Of a DNA stretch of 64,000 nucleotides, positions 1 to 8,040 are shown piece by piece. Made by a program: the position numbers and the translations under genes. Numbering within the stretch: the stretch's first letter is position 1; every line of letters begins with the position of its first letter. Where the stretch lies: the NCBI GenBank assembly GCA_002421685.1, contig DISB01000006.1, forward strand, positions 33,443 through 97,442, given 5' to 3'. The DNA is from Bacteroidetes bacterium UBA6221. Lineage in GTDB: Bacteria; Bacteroidota; Bacteroidia; Chitinophagales; Chitinophagaceae. The notes below the pieces were generated by a model. The model worked only from the letters and a program-made list of their open reading frames with translations, was not told the origin of the DNA and searched no databases.

Positions 1-2
1 TG

Positions 3-944
3 AAATTCATCAACAAGAGCAGCGGAGGGTTTAAGTACAACTGGACTTTCGGCACCGGCGACGCATCTACTGAGTTTGAACCGATATATACTTATCCTGA
101 TACCGGCACCTATACGGTTAAACTTGTTGTAAACGAGGGCTCTACCTGCCCGGACAGTATTTCAAGATTCGTAAAAGTCTATCCCGATTATAAAGCAGAT
201 TACGATTACGACGGTTTATATTGCCCCAACGCACCGATACAATTTGCAGATAAATCGGAAGCGACTTACAAACCTGTTGTGAAATGGGAGTGGGATTTCG
301 GCGATGGAAATACATCAGGCGAACAGAATCCGGAGCATAGTTACCGTGTTGGCGGAGAATACCCTGTTACGCTTGTGTCCACCAGTATAAAAGGTTGTAA
401 GGACACCGTAATCAGGGTAGTAGCTATAGACAGGTTTGTACCTTTTGCCGGCAACGATACGATCATCGTAAAAGGGGAAAGGATATACTTCAATGCAAGC
501 GGCGGCAGCATTTATGAATGGTCTCCGCCCACTAACCTGAATACGACCACTGTGCCGAACCCTATTGGTTATTACCCGGACACCGGCAGGTTTAACTACA
601 ATGTATATATCAGGAGCCCGAGGAATTGCGAGGGCAATGACAGCATCAGGGTATGGGTAGTGGGGCAAGGCTCGTTGTTTGTACCTACCGCCTTTACACC
701 CAATAGTGATGGCCGGAATGACCTACTCAGGCCGCTTGCTGTGGGATATACCCAATTCAATTATTTCAGGGTGTTCAATCGCTGGGGAGAGCTGGTATTT
801 CAAACGGAACGTATTGGCGACGGTTGGGACGGGACTTACAAAGGCAGAAAAGCCGATATAGGCACTTATTTCTGGCTGTTAAGCGCTGTAGATAAAGATG
901 GTGTCACCCACCAGAAAAAAGGAGATGCGACGCTGATCAGGTAG
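3..944 (+). CDS. C-terminal part of a PKD-repeat surface protein with gliding-motility C-terminal domain
   Basis: The frame is open from base 3, so the gene begins upstream and only about 313 residues are seen. Two PKD-type beta domains are visible: one around WTFGTGD near the start and one around WEWDFGDGN, followed by typical PKD residues (HSYRVGGEYPVTL). The last 90 residues carry the CHU_C / gliding motility-associated pattern (PTAFTPNSDGRNDLLRP, then FNRWGELVF and GWDGTYKG), which in this phylum directs outer-membrane passage by the type IX secretion system. It is most likely a large secreted or cell-surface adhesin-like protein; the ligand cannot be told. A strong terminator follows the stop codon. 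Confidence 0.9.
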   Translation, partial: KFINKSSGGFKYNWTFGTGDASTEFEPIYTYPDTGTYTVKLVVNEGSTCPDSISRFVKVYPDYKADYDYDGLYCPNAPIQFADKSEATYKPVVKWEWDFGDGNTSGEQNPEHSYRVGGEYPVTLVSTSIKGCKDTVIRVVAIDRFVPFAGNDTIIVKGERIYFNASGGSIYEWSPPTNLNTTTVPNPIGYYPDTGRFNYNVYIRSPRNCEGNDSIRVWVVGQGSLFVPTAFTPNSDGRNDLLRPLAVGYTQFNYFRVFNRWGELVFQTERIGDGWDGTYKGRKADIGTYFWLLSAVDKDGVTHQKKGDATLIR

Positions 945-956
945 ATGCAGAATTTT

Positions 957-987
957 GACAGCAGCCGGCTGCTGTCTTTTTTGTTTT
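957..987 (+). terminator. Rho-independent terminator after the PKD protein gene
   Basis: A perfect 20-base palindrome (GACAGCAGCC/GGCTGCTGTC, 957-976) is followed directly by TTTTTTGTTTT. It separates the surface protein gene from the operon starting at 1035. Confidence 0.85.
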
Positions 988-1034
988 ATATCCTTTAGCC
1001 AATAAAGTATCTTTACCGGCAAATAACATCATAC

Positions 1035-1808
1035 ATGCCGGGAAAAATTTTGATAACAGGCGCTACTTCAGGCTTTGGTAAAGCGATAGCCGCCAGGTTT
1101 GCTGACAACGGTTATGACATCATTGCAACAGGACGGAGGGAAGAAAGGCTGACGAAGCTGAAAGATGAACTGGAAGAGCAATATGGCGTGCAGGTAACTA
1201 CATTACCATTTGACATAAGGAGCAGAGAGGATGTGAGGGATGCCATGGACCGGCTGCAAGCGAAAACAGATGCTATAGATATTCTTATAAACAATGCAGG
1301 CCTTGCTTCCGGCCTTTCCACAATTGACGAAGGCGACATTGACGATTGGGAAGTGATGATAGACACCAACCTGAAAGGATTGCTTTATGTTACCCGCATG
1401 GCCATCCCTATGTTGAAGAACAGCAAGCGCCCGCACATCATCAATATTGGCTCAACCGCAGGAAAAACTGTGTATAAGAATGGTAATGTTTATTGCGCCA
1501 CAAAGTTTGCGGTAGATGCGCTCAACCAGGCTATGCGCATAGACCTTTTGCCCTATGGCATCAAAGTGACGGCTATCAATCCCGGAATGGCTGAAACGGA
1601 ATTTTCATTAGTACGCTTCAAAGGCGATGCGGAGCGTGCCGCGGCGGTTTATAATGACATCCAGCCCCTGAAGGCCGAAGATATAGCTGATGTAGCTTTT
1701 TACTGCGCTACATTGCCCCCGCATGTATGTATCAACGACCTGACAATAACCTGTACCAACCAGGCCAACAGTCTATATACTTTACGGAATTCAGAACTTG
1801 CTAAATAG
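1035..1808 (+). CDS. SDR family NAD(P)-dependent oxidoreductase (YdfG-like)
   Basis: A 257-residue classical short-chain dehydrogenase. The Rossmann glycine motif TGATSGFG is at residues 8-15, NNAG at 86-89, and the catalytic Ser140, Tyr153 and Lys157 (YCATK) are all present. Closest in pattern to the YdfG group, NADP-dependent 3-hydroxy acid / serine dehydrogenases, but the substrate is not readable from the sequence. It is the first gene of a co-directional run to 7475, and the next gene starts 3 bases after its stop, so co-transcription is likely. Confidence 0.9.
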   Translation: MPGKILITGATSGFGKAIAARFADNGYDIIATGRREERLTKLKDELEEQYGVQVTTLPFDIRSREDVRDAMDRLQAKTDAIDILINNAGLASGLSTIDEGDIDDWEVMIDTNLKGLLYVTRMAIPMLKNSKRPHIINIGSTAGKTVYKNGNVYCATKFAVDALNQAMRIDLLPYGIKVTAINPGMAETEFSLVRFKGDAERAAAVYNDIQPLKAEDIADVAFYCATLPPHVCINDLTITCTNQANSLYTLRNSELAK

Positions 1809-1811
1809 GCG

Positions 1812-2222
1812 ATGTACAGCGCGGAAACGAAAATAAGAGTAAGGTATGGCGAGACCGACCAGATGGGTTATCTCTATTATGGATATTATGCGCTGTATTA
1901 TGAAGCTGGCCGCGCGGAAGCGATACGCGAGTTAGGCTTTACTTACAGGCAAATGGAAGAGATGGGCATTATGATGCCGGTAGTAGAACTTAATGCCAGA
2001 TATTTTCGCCCTGCATTGTACGACGACCTGGTAACTGTAAGAACAATACTGAAAGAACTCCCGGAGGGGCCGAAAATAAAATTCCACTCAGAATTGTATA
2101 ACGAACAGGGGGAACTGCTGAATACCGGCGTAACCACCCTTGTATTTTACGACCCCGCGAACAAAGCAAAAACTACCATGCCCGCACAACTATTGGAGAA
2201 ACTGAAACCGTTTTTTAGCTGA
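1812..2222 (+). CDS. Acyl-CoA thioesterase, 4HBT hotdog family (YbgC/FadM-like)
   Basis: A 136-residue single hotdog domain of normal family length. The N-terminal pattern RVRYGETDQMGYLYYGYY carries Asp16, which in YbgC-type enzymes is the catalytic acid, followed by the long hydrophobic helix. The predicted reaction is hydrolysis of short or aromatic acyl-CoA thioesters in the cytoplasm. It sits 3 bases after the SDR gene and 4 bases before cinA. Confidence 0.88.
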   Translation: MYSAETKIRVRYGETDQMGYLYYGYYALYYEAGRAEAIRELGFTYRQMEEMGIMMPVVELNARYFRPALYDDLVTVRTILKELPEGPKIKFHSELYNEQGELLNTGVTTLVFYDPANKAKTTMPAQLLEKLKPFFS

Positions 2223-2226
2223 GATA

Positions 2227-3480
2227 ATGGCAAATATACAGGCTACGATTATTACGATAGGCGATGAGTTGCTGATAGGGCAAACAATAGATACTAACTC
2301 GGCATGGATGGCGCAGCAACTGAATTTGCTGGGCATAGATGTGTTCAGGCGCGTGGCTGTTGCAGACAGGGAAGCGGATATACAATTGGCGCTGGATGAA
2401 GAAATACCCAGGGCAGACATCATTTTGCTGACAGGCGGCCTGGGCCCTACGTCCGACGATATCACCAAACCTTTCCTCTGCAAATATTTCGGCGGGAGGA
2501 TGGTGATAAATAATGATGTATTGGAACATGTGCGCGGATTGTTTGAAAAACGTAACCGGCCATTCCTGGAAATGAACCGTAAACAGGCCGAGGTGCCCGA
2601 CGTATGCACCGTGTTGCGCAACGAAATGGGCACCGCGCCGGGTATGTTGTTTGAGAGGGACGGCAAATGGATCGTTTCAATGCCGGGTGTCCCTTTCGAG
2701 ATGCAGAGCATTATGACAGCAGAGGTGCTGCCGCGACTGAAAGAACGTTTTCATAGCGATGTCATTATACACCGTACAATCATTACTTCGGGAGAAGGGG
2801 AGAGTTTTATAGCAGAGATGCTTGCCGGCTTCGAAGCATCATTGCCCTCTTATATCAAACTATCATACCTGCCCGCACCGGGCACTGTAAAACTCAGGTT
2901 GACAGGCAAAGGCGCCGACCGTGATGGAATTACAAAACAGATCAATGACCTGCAGGCCGAAATGGCTGCTATTCTGGCGCGTATAGTTGTATCTATGGAA
3001 GACATCGCCTGGCCGGAATTGTTGGGCCGGACCTTACTGGAGAAAAAGGCGACGATAGCATTGGCTGAAAGCTGTACAGGCGGGTATATAGCGCACCTGC
3101 TTACGCAAGTGCAGGGTTCCAGCCGATATTTCAACGGTGCGATAGTTCCCTACCAGAGCCGCCTGAAGACCAGTATCGTGGGCGTGCGCAAAGAGACCAT
3201 AGAACAACACACCGCCATAAGCGAGGAGACCGCGATAGAACTGGCCGTAAACGCACGCAGGATGTTTGGTAGCGACTATAGCCTGTCGGTGACAGGGCAG
3301 TTAAGCTACGGCGGTGAAGACGCACATATAGACAAAGGACTGGTATGGATGGCGGTAGCGGGGGAAGAAGGAGTAAAGACAAAGCTATTCCGGTTTCATT
3401 ACGACCGCCTTATAAATAAAAAACTGGCCGCACAAATGGGCATGCTGATGATTTGGAAATACATCAACGGAAAGTTATGA
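2227..3480 (+). CDS. cinA: CinA family protein (competence/damage-inducible, NMN deamidase-related)
   Basis: A 417-residue protein with the full two-domain CinA architecture. The N-terminal molybdopterin-binding-like domain (ITIGDELLIGQTIDTNS, then LTGGLGPTSDD) spans roughly residues 1-170. The C-terminal CinA domain, about residues 255-417, has the ALAESCTGG motif linked in family members to nicotinamide-nucleotide amidohydrolase activity. It probably takes part in pyridine nucleotide repair or recycling. Its stop codon overlaps the start of the shikimate kinase gene (ATGA). Confidence 0.93.
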   Translation: MANIQATIITIGDELLIGQTIDTNSAWMAQQLNLLGIDVFRRVAVADREADIQLALDEEIPRADIILLTGGLGPTSDDITKPFLCKYFGGRMVINNDVLEHVRGLFEKRNRPFLEMNRKQAEVPDVCTVLRNEMGTAPGMLFERDGKWIVSMPGVPFEMQSIMTAEVLPRLKERFHSDVIIHRTIITSGEGESFIAEMLAGFEASLPSYIKLSYLPAPGTVKLRLTGKGADRDGITKQINDLQAEMAAILARIVVSMEDIAWPELLGRTLLEKKATIALAESCTGGYIAHLLTQVQGSSRYFNGAIVPYQSRLKTSIVGVRKETIEQHTAISEETAIELAVNARRMFGSDYSLSVTGQLSYGGEDAHIDKGLVWMAVAGEEGVKTKLFRFHYDRLINKKLAAQMGMLMIWKYINGKL

Positions 3481-3989
3481 GCATGATATTCCTGGTGGGC
3501 ATGCCCGGAGTGGGAAAAACATATTGGGGCAGGACACTGGCCAACAAATATGGTCTTGCCTTTGCCGACCTGGACGAGGAAATAGAAAAAGCAGAATGCA
3601 GGACCATACAGGATATATTTCTTAACGATGGAGAAGATTACTTCCGTAAGAAAGAAAGAGAACTGTTGGAGATTATAGCAGCCAGGGGCGGCAATGTTGT
3701 TGTAGCCTGCGGCGGAGGCACACCCGTTTACGAGGGGAATATGGTGTTTATGAAACAGCACGGTTGCGTAGTGTTCCTGGACGCTGAAATGTTTACACTT
3801 GCTGAAAGAGTGAAGAATGACGTGGTTACCCGGCCGCTGTTTCGCGGAAACGATACAGAAGAAACTCTGCAAAGATTGTATGATGCGCGTATTCCCTATT
3901 TCAGCCAGGCTCACCATCGTGTGCGGGCCGATGAAACTATTATTGCTAATTTTGAAAAAATTATAGAGCTATGTACAGAACGGCATTGA
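3477..3989 (+). CDS. aroK: Shikimate kinase
   Basis: A 170-residue P-loop kinase phosphorylating shikimate at O3 in chorismate synthesis. The Walker A motif GMPGVGKT is at residues 8-15, the shikimate/Mg-binding DLDEEIE follows near residue 31, and the CGGGTP motif typical of AroK is near residue 80. I place the start at the ATG at 3477, overlapping the cinA stop as ATGA. An in-frame TTG at 3453 would add eight residues inside cinA and is less likely. Confidence 0.92.
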   Translation: MSMIFLVGMPGVGKTYWGRTLANKYGLAFADLDEEIEKAECRTIQDIFLNDGEDYFRKKERELLEIIAARGGNVVVACGGGTPVYEGNMVFMKQHGCVVFLDAEMFTLAERVKNDVVTRPLFRGNDTEETLQRLYDARIPYFSQAHHRVRADETIIANFEKIIELCTERH

Positions 3990-4360
3990 TAGCAGGAGCG
4001 GTGTTTGCCGGCTTGTCGGTAATACTGGGGGCCTTCGGCGCGCATGCGCTTGAGGCAAAACTTGGCCCCGATCTGCTGCAGACCTATGAGACCGGTGCGC
4101 GGTACCAGATGTATCACGGCCTGGCCTTGCTGGCCGCAGGTTTGCTGTACGGCCATTTGCCGGTTAAAGCACTAAAATATGCAGCTATATTCTTTATTGC
4201 AGGTATCATATTGTTCAGTGGCTCGCTGTACCTGCTTGCTATGTTGAAGATGAGCGGCCAGGTAGGATTAGGTAGTTTCGGCCTGGTAACCCCTGTCGGT
4301 GGTCTATGTTTCATCATCGGCTGGATATTGTTCATTGCCGGGTGCCTGCAAAAACGATAA
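3971..4360 (+). CDS. DUF423 family membrane protein (YgdD-like)
   Basis: A 129-residue integral membrane protein with about four hydrophobic helices. The N-terminal pattern GAFGAHALEAKL, followed by a Tyr-Glu-Thr-Gly segment and a HGLALL helix, is diagnostic of DUF423. Its function is unknown. The start overlaps the end of aroK by 19 bases, placing it in the same transcript. Confidence 0.9.
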   Translation: MYRTALIAGAVFAGLSVILGAFGAHALEAKLGPDLLQTYETGARYQMYHGLALLAAGLLYGHLPVKALKYAAIFFIAGIILFSGSLYLLAMLKMSGQVGLGSFGLVTPVGGLCFIIGWILFIAGCLQKR

Positions 4361-4361
4361 A

Positions 4362-5108
4362 ATGAAAGTTGTAGCGCTGATACCTGCAAGAATTGGCTCC
4401 ACCCGTTTCCCGGCCAAAATGCTGACGCCCATAAAGGGCAAGGCATTGATAACCCGTACATACGAAGCGGCGGTGGGCACAATGTTGTTTGCCGAAGTAA
4501 TTGTAGTGACCGACAGCGATGATATACAACGGGAAGTGGAAAAAGCCGGTGGTAAAGTATTGAGAAGTAAGAAGGAACATGAGAGCGGAACAGACAGGAT
4601 AGCCGAGGCGGCGGCTGATATAGAAGCAGACGTGGTTATCAATATCCAGGGAGACGAGCCTTTTATCCGGCGCGGACCGTTGGAACAACTCATCAACCTG
4701 TTTAGGGGCGAGGATGGGGTTGTGGTACAGGCAGCATCGCTGGTGCAGGAGACCAGGGACCAGGCCATCATCAATAACCCGAATAAGGTAAAGGTGGTGA
4801 TGCGGCCAGATAATTATGCCATATATTTTTCGCGCAGTCCTATACCATACCCCCGCGATACGGCAATTGACCACTGTTACTACATTCATATCGGCATTTA
4901 TGCTTTTAGAAAAGACGCGCTGATACGATTTGCATCCTGGGCACCATCACCCCTGGAGGTGGTGGAGAAACTGGAATGTAACCGGTTTATTGAATACAAC
5001 ATGCCTATAAAAATGGCCGTGGCTGAACATACAAGTATCGCGGTAGATACGCCGGAAGATGTAGCCATTGCTGAAGCATATATAGACCAAAACGGGAATA
5101 ATCAATAG
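4362..5108 (+). CDS. kdsB: 3-deoxy-manno-octulosonate cytidylyltransferase (CMP-KDO synthetase)
   Basis: A 248-residue enzyme that activates KDO with CTP for the lipopolysaccharide inner core. The nucleotide-binding N terminus LIPARIGSTRFPAKML, the TDSDDI segment and NIQGDEPFI are the usual KdsB motifs, and the length matches the family. The ATG at 4362, one base after the DUF423 stop, is the natural start. An in-frame upstream start would extend into the DUF423 gene and has no homologous character. Confidence 0.95.
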   Translation: MKVVALIPARIGSTRFPAKMLTPIKGKALITRTYEAAVGTMLFAEVIVVTDSDDIQREVEKAGGKVLRSKKEHESGTDRIAEAAADIEADVVINIQGDEPFIRRGPLEQLINLFRGEDGVVVQAASLVQETRDQAIINNPNKVKVVMRPDNYAIYFSRSPIPYPRDTAIDHCYYIHIGIYAFRKDALIRFASWAPSPLEVVEKLECNRFIEYNMPIKMAVAEHTSIAVDTPEDVAIAEAYIDQNGNNQ

Positions 5109-5111
5109 AAT

Positions 5112-5879
5112 TTGCGGCCTTTTCAATACATAGCGATACTCTTTGTTGTTTTACTGGGTATAATCACTTACCTGTATTTCCGGGGTATCATAGGGTTCGT
5201 ATGGTTGCCGGTATTCTGCGTATTGTATGTCACCCTGCTGTATTTTGGCGTTACGCAAATACAATGGAACTTCTATATTTCTTCTTACAACAAAGGGAAC
5301 AATAAGCATTTTATCGCACTCACCTTCGACGATGGCCCCAATACAGAAACGAGCGCAATCCTGGATGTTTTGCGGCAGGAGCAGGTTAAAGCGGCATTTT
5401 TCTGCATCGGTAAACATATTGAGCAAGACCAGGCCCTCGTTTTGCGTATGTACGACGAAGGGCATGTGGTGGGCAACCATAGCTATTACCACAGTTCAGG
5501 CTTCGACTGGATGAGCTCCAAAAGGATGCTGGCCGAAATAGAGAAATGCAACAGCCTTATCAGGAAGATCACCGGTAGGCAGCCTCATATGTTCCGACCC
5601 CCTTATGGTATCACCAATCCTAATCTTTCCAGGGCTGTAAAGCGGTCGGGGATGGCTTCAATCGGCTGGAGCCTGCGCTCATTTGATACAGTAGCCAGGG
5701 ATGGTGAGCAGCTCAAAAACAGGATAATTAACAAATTGTCGGGCGGCGATATAATACTGTTGCACGATTCAGTTCCGCTGACGAGGGAAATTTTAACTGA
5801 TTTGATACGACAGGCCAGGAAAAAGGGTTTTACTTTTGTGCGCATTGACCAATTACTGGATGTTCCCGCATATGCGTAG
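5112..5879 (+). CDS. Membrane-anchored polysaccharide deacetylase (NodB domain)
   Basis: A 255-residue protein with an N-terminal hydrophobic stretch of about 50 residues (one or two membrane helices) and then a NodB homology domain. TFDDGP at residues 71-76 (Asp73, Asp74) and His123/His127 in GNHSYYH supply the metal-binding triad. FRPPYG and the later LLHDS motif complete the active site. It probably removes acyl groups from a cell-envelope polysaccharide. The start is a TTG three bases after kdsB; no ATG precedes the membrane segment. Confidence 0.88.
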   Translation: MRPFQYIAILFVVLLGIITYLYFRGIIGFVWLPVFCVLYVTLLYFGVTQIQWNFYISSYNKGNNKHFIALTFDDGPNTETSAILDVLRQEQVKAAFFCIGKHIEQDQALVLRMYDEGHVVGNHSYYHSSGFDWMSSKRMLAEIEKCNSLIRKITGRQPHMFRPPYGITNPNLSRAVKRSGMASIGWSLRSFDTVARDGEQLKNRIINKLSGGDIILLHDSVPLTREILTDLIRQARKKGFTFVRIDQLLDVPAYA

Positions 5880-6504
5880 TATTCTCAGCGTGTTTCTTTT
5901 TTTTCTGTGCCTGGCCGCTACAGCGCAACCGGCGGGATACAAAAAGCTGGCAGACGTTACGTCTTTTAAGACAGCCCTGGCCAAATCTAACGCCGGTGTT
6001 ACCAACATAGCCAGCGACTTCAAACAGGTGAAAAACCTATCCCTGCTGGCCGAGAAAATACAATCGAAGGGGAAGTTTTACTTTATGAAGCCGGGTAAGG
6101 TGCGCATAGAATATACGGAACCCTATTATTACCTGATGGTGATGAACGGTGGAAAGATGATGGTGCAGGACGAACAGAAATCGAACAAGATAAATACAGG
6201 CAATAGCAAAATGATGCAATCCGTCAACCGGGTGATGATAGATTGTATGCAGGGCACCGTGTTCTCCAACCCTGATTTTAAAACCACCGCTTACCAGGAC
6301 AACAGCAGGTATATGCTAACGCTTGCCCCTGTTTCGGCCCAAATGAAGAAACTGTTTGAGCAGATAGATGTTTATATGAGCAAAACCAACATGGACGTTG
6401 TCAGGCTGGTGATGACTGAGGCCGGGGGTGACTATACGAACATGGAGTTTTATAACACAAAGCATAATTCATCGCTCAATGAAGCATTATTTAAGGTTAA
6501 GTAG
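5872..6504 (+). CDS. LolA-like outer-membrane lipoprotein carrier protein
   Basis: A 210-residue exported protein. The start at 5872 gives a clean signal peptide (MRSILSVFLFFLCLAATAQ), and it overlaps the deacetylase gene by 8 bases. The mature part has the LolA pattern (a region of polar beta strands with KGKFYFMKPGKVRIEYTEP and a segment on antioxidant-free Gln/Lys strands). LolA paralogues of this kind occur in Bacteroidota clusters for flexirubin or aryl-polyene-type lipids. That role here is inferred from the neighbours, not shown. Confidence 0.8.
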   Translation: MRSILSVFLFFLCLAATAQPAGYKKLADVTSFKTALAKSNAGVTNIASDFKQVKNLSLLAEKIQSKGKFYFMKPGKVRIEYTEPYYYLMVMNGGKMMVQDEQKSNKINTGNSKMMQSVNRVMIDCMQGTVFSNPDFKTTAYQDNSRYMLTLAPVSAQMKKLFEQIDVYMSKTNMDVVRLVMTEAGGDYTNMEFYNTKHNSSLNEALFKVK

Positions 6505-7129
6505 CGTCATTTTACTCTTCCTGGCGTCCTGTGCTACGCCTTATAAGACCCTGCAACAGGCGCCTGTTCAGCAATCAATTTACGGTTATCAGCCTGAGTT
6601 TGACAGGGTATTATACCGTTGCATAGTAGACGGTAGGTTCATATTTAAGAAATTTCATTTAAGTGGCGTGTTGTTTTTCAAGCAGTTAGAAAATGGCACG
6701 AAACGTGCTATATTCCAGAATGAAATGGGAATTGCCTTCTTTGACCTCGAATGGGATAAAGACGGAAATTTCAAAGTAAGGCAGATGATGGAGCAACTGG
6801 ACAAGGAGGCTGTGAAGAAGACCCTGAGGAAAGACTTGGAGATGCTGCTGATGATGGGAATGGATAAAAGCTCGGAAATTTTGCTGGGGCAGGATAGGGG
6901 TAACAGCCGCCTGCACCGTCTTAACAGGGAGGAAGGTTATGTGTACTATACAGTTGAAGATGACCGCCTCGTGAAAATTGAAAATGCTAATAATAAAAAG
7001 ATAATTATAACCGTTTCGTTAGGCGGAAAAGCGACGCCGCAGTCCATGCCGGACAGCGTGTTGTTCGACCATCATAAAGCGAACTTTACCATATCACTCA
7101 CTAAAATAGAGCGTAATGTTAATGAATGA
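6479..7129 (+). CDS. Lipoprotein of unknown function in the LolA/hotdog cluster
   Basis: A 216-residue protein. The ATG at 6479, inside the end of the LolA-like gene, gives a lipoprotein signal with lipobox LFLASC (Cys about residue 17). The rest is a mixed alpha/beta domain without a motif I recognise. Because it overlaps both neighbours (LolA-like and FabZ-like), it probably works with them at the envelope. It has the size and position of the unnamed lipoproteins found beside LolA paralogues in Bacteroidota lipid-pigment loci. Confidence 0.75.
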   Translation: MKHYLRLSSVILLFLASCATPYKTLQQAPVQQSIYGYQPEFDRVLYRCIVDGRFIFKKFHLSGVLFFKQLENGTKRAIFQNEMGIAFFDLEWDKDGNFKVRQMMEQLDKEAVKKTLRKDLEMLLMMGMDKSSEILLGQDRGNSRLHRLNREEGYVYYTVEDDRLVKIENANNKKIIITVSLGGKATPQSMPDSVLFDHHKANFTISLTKIERNVNE

Positions 7130-7475
7130 TTTTTACAGGATAGAGTACATTCAGAGGGAACCCAACAGTGTTTCGTGCAGGATAGTCTTTAACGACCAGC
7201 ATGATATTTTCAAAGGCCACTTTCCGGGCCAGCCTGTGGTGCCGGGAGTATGTATGATGCAGATGGTGAAAGAACTACTGGAAGCCCAGACAGATACTAA
7301 CCTGTGGATGCGCGACGCCGGGCAGGTAAAATTTCTCCAGCTCATCACGCCGGATGTACACCCTATGATCAACATTAGCTGGAAGGAAGAGGGCAATGGC
7401 TATAATGTACACGCGAACTTCCGAAACGACACCTCCGACCTGTTTAAACTAACAGGCAATTTCGAGACTCACTAA
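7116..7475 (+). CDS. FabZ-like 3-hydroxyacyl-ACP dehydratase (hotdog fold)
   Basis: A 119-residue hotdog protein. The segment FKGHFPGQPVVPGVCMMQ matches the FabZ/FabA active-site loop, including the catalytic His in GHFPG. The downstream catalytic Glu/Asp helix is less typical, and the protein is shorter than housekeeping FabZ (about 150 residues). It is therefore more likely a specialised dehydratase of a lipid or polyene pathway. It overlaps the preceding lipoprotein gene; a second Met at 7122 is an equally possible start. It is the last gene of the operon, closed by a terminator. Confidence 0.83.
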   Translation: MLMNDFYRIEYIQREPNSVSCRIVFNDQHDIFKGHFPGQPVVPGVCMMQMVKELLEAQTDTNLWMRDAGQVKFLQLITPDVHPMINISWKEEGNGYNVHANFRNDTSDLFKLTGNFETH

Positions 7476-7498
7476 CTTTTAAGATATTTTTAAGTATC

Positions 7499-7526
7499 GC
7501 CCGGCCACAAGGCCGGGCCTTTGTTT
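7499..7526 (+). terminator. Rho-independent terminator ending the 1035-7475 operon
   Basis: The stem GCCCGGCC/GGCCGGGC (7499-7518) has an ACAA loop and is followed by CTTTGTTTT. Confidence 0.85.
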
Positions 7527-7664
7527 TGTGCATTCTGCAGAAATATAACTAATTACGAATGACAAAAGTCACCTTTCTTCCTGACGAATATTCCCATTTT
7601 AGCGCTTTGCAACGAATACTTTTACATTAGGGAAACTTGAATGCCCTTATGGTGAAGACGAAGC

Positions 7665-8033
7665 ATGAGCATAGCGGAAAAAAATAACGAACACTTTGTA
7701 CAGGAGCAAACGGCATGGCTGAAAACGTTGGAACGTTTACGGCTGGAAAACCTGTTGTTGAAAAACAAGCTTATTGAGATAATAAAAAAAGAAATAAGCA
7801 AGGAGCAACTGGAACGTGCCGAATTCTTCCATGGCTTATTCCTGGACAAGGACACGGTGATAGCCCTGTTGCGGCGCGATATAGCCCGCCAGGCTGCTAA
7901 GGCCGTACCCGACAACGCAGGGCAGAATGGCTACATGCATGAACAGGAAAAACTAAAGGATGACATTAGCCGTATGGAAAAGGAGTTTACTACCGTGAAG
8001 GAGGCCTTCAACCGTTTTGTAACGAGTATCTGA
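7665..8033 (+). CDS. Small coiled-coil protein of unknown function
   Basis: A 122-residue charged protein, predicted almost entirely helical, with heptad-like Leu spacing at residues 15-45 and 95-118. No enzyme motif is seen. It is convergent with the response regulator gene (7 bases between the stops). Proteins of this shape often sit next to two-component genes in Bacteroidota, but no function can be given. Confidence 0.7.
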   Translation: MSIAEKNNEHFVQEQTAWLKTLERLRLENLLLKNKLIEIIKKEISKEQLERAEFFHGLFLDKDTVIALLRRDIARQAAKAVPDNAGQNGYMHEQEKLKDDISRMEKEFTTVKEAFNRFVTSI

Positions 8034-8040
8034 GCGGTTA

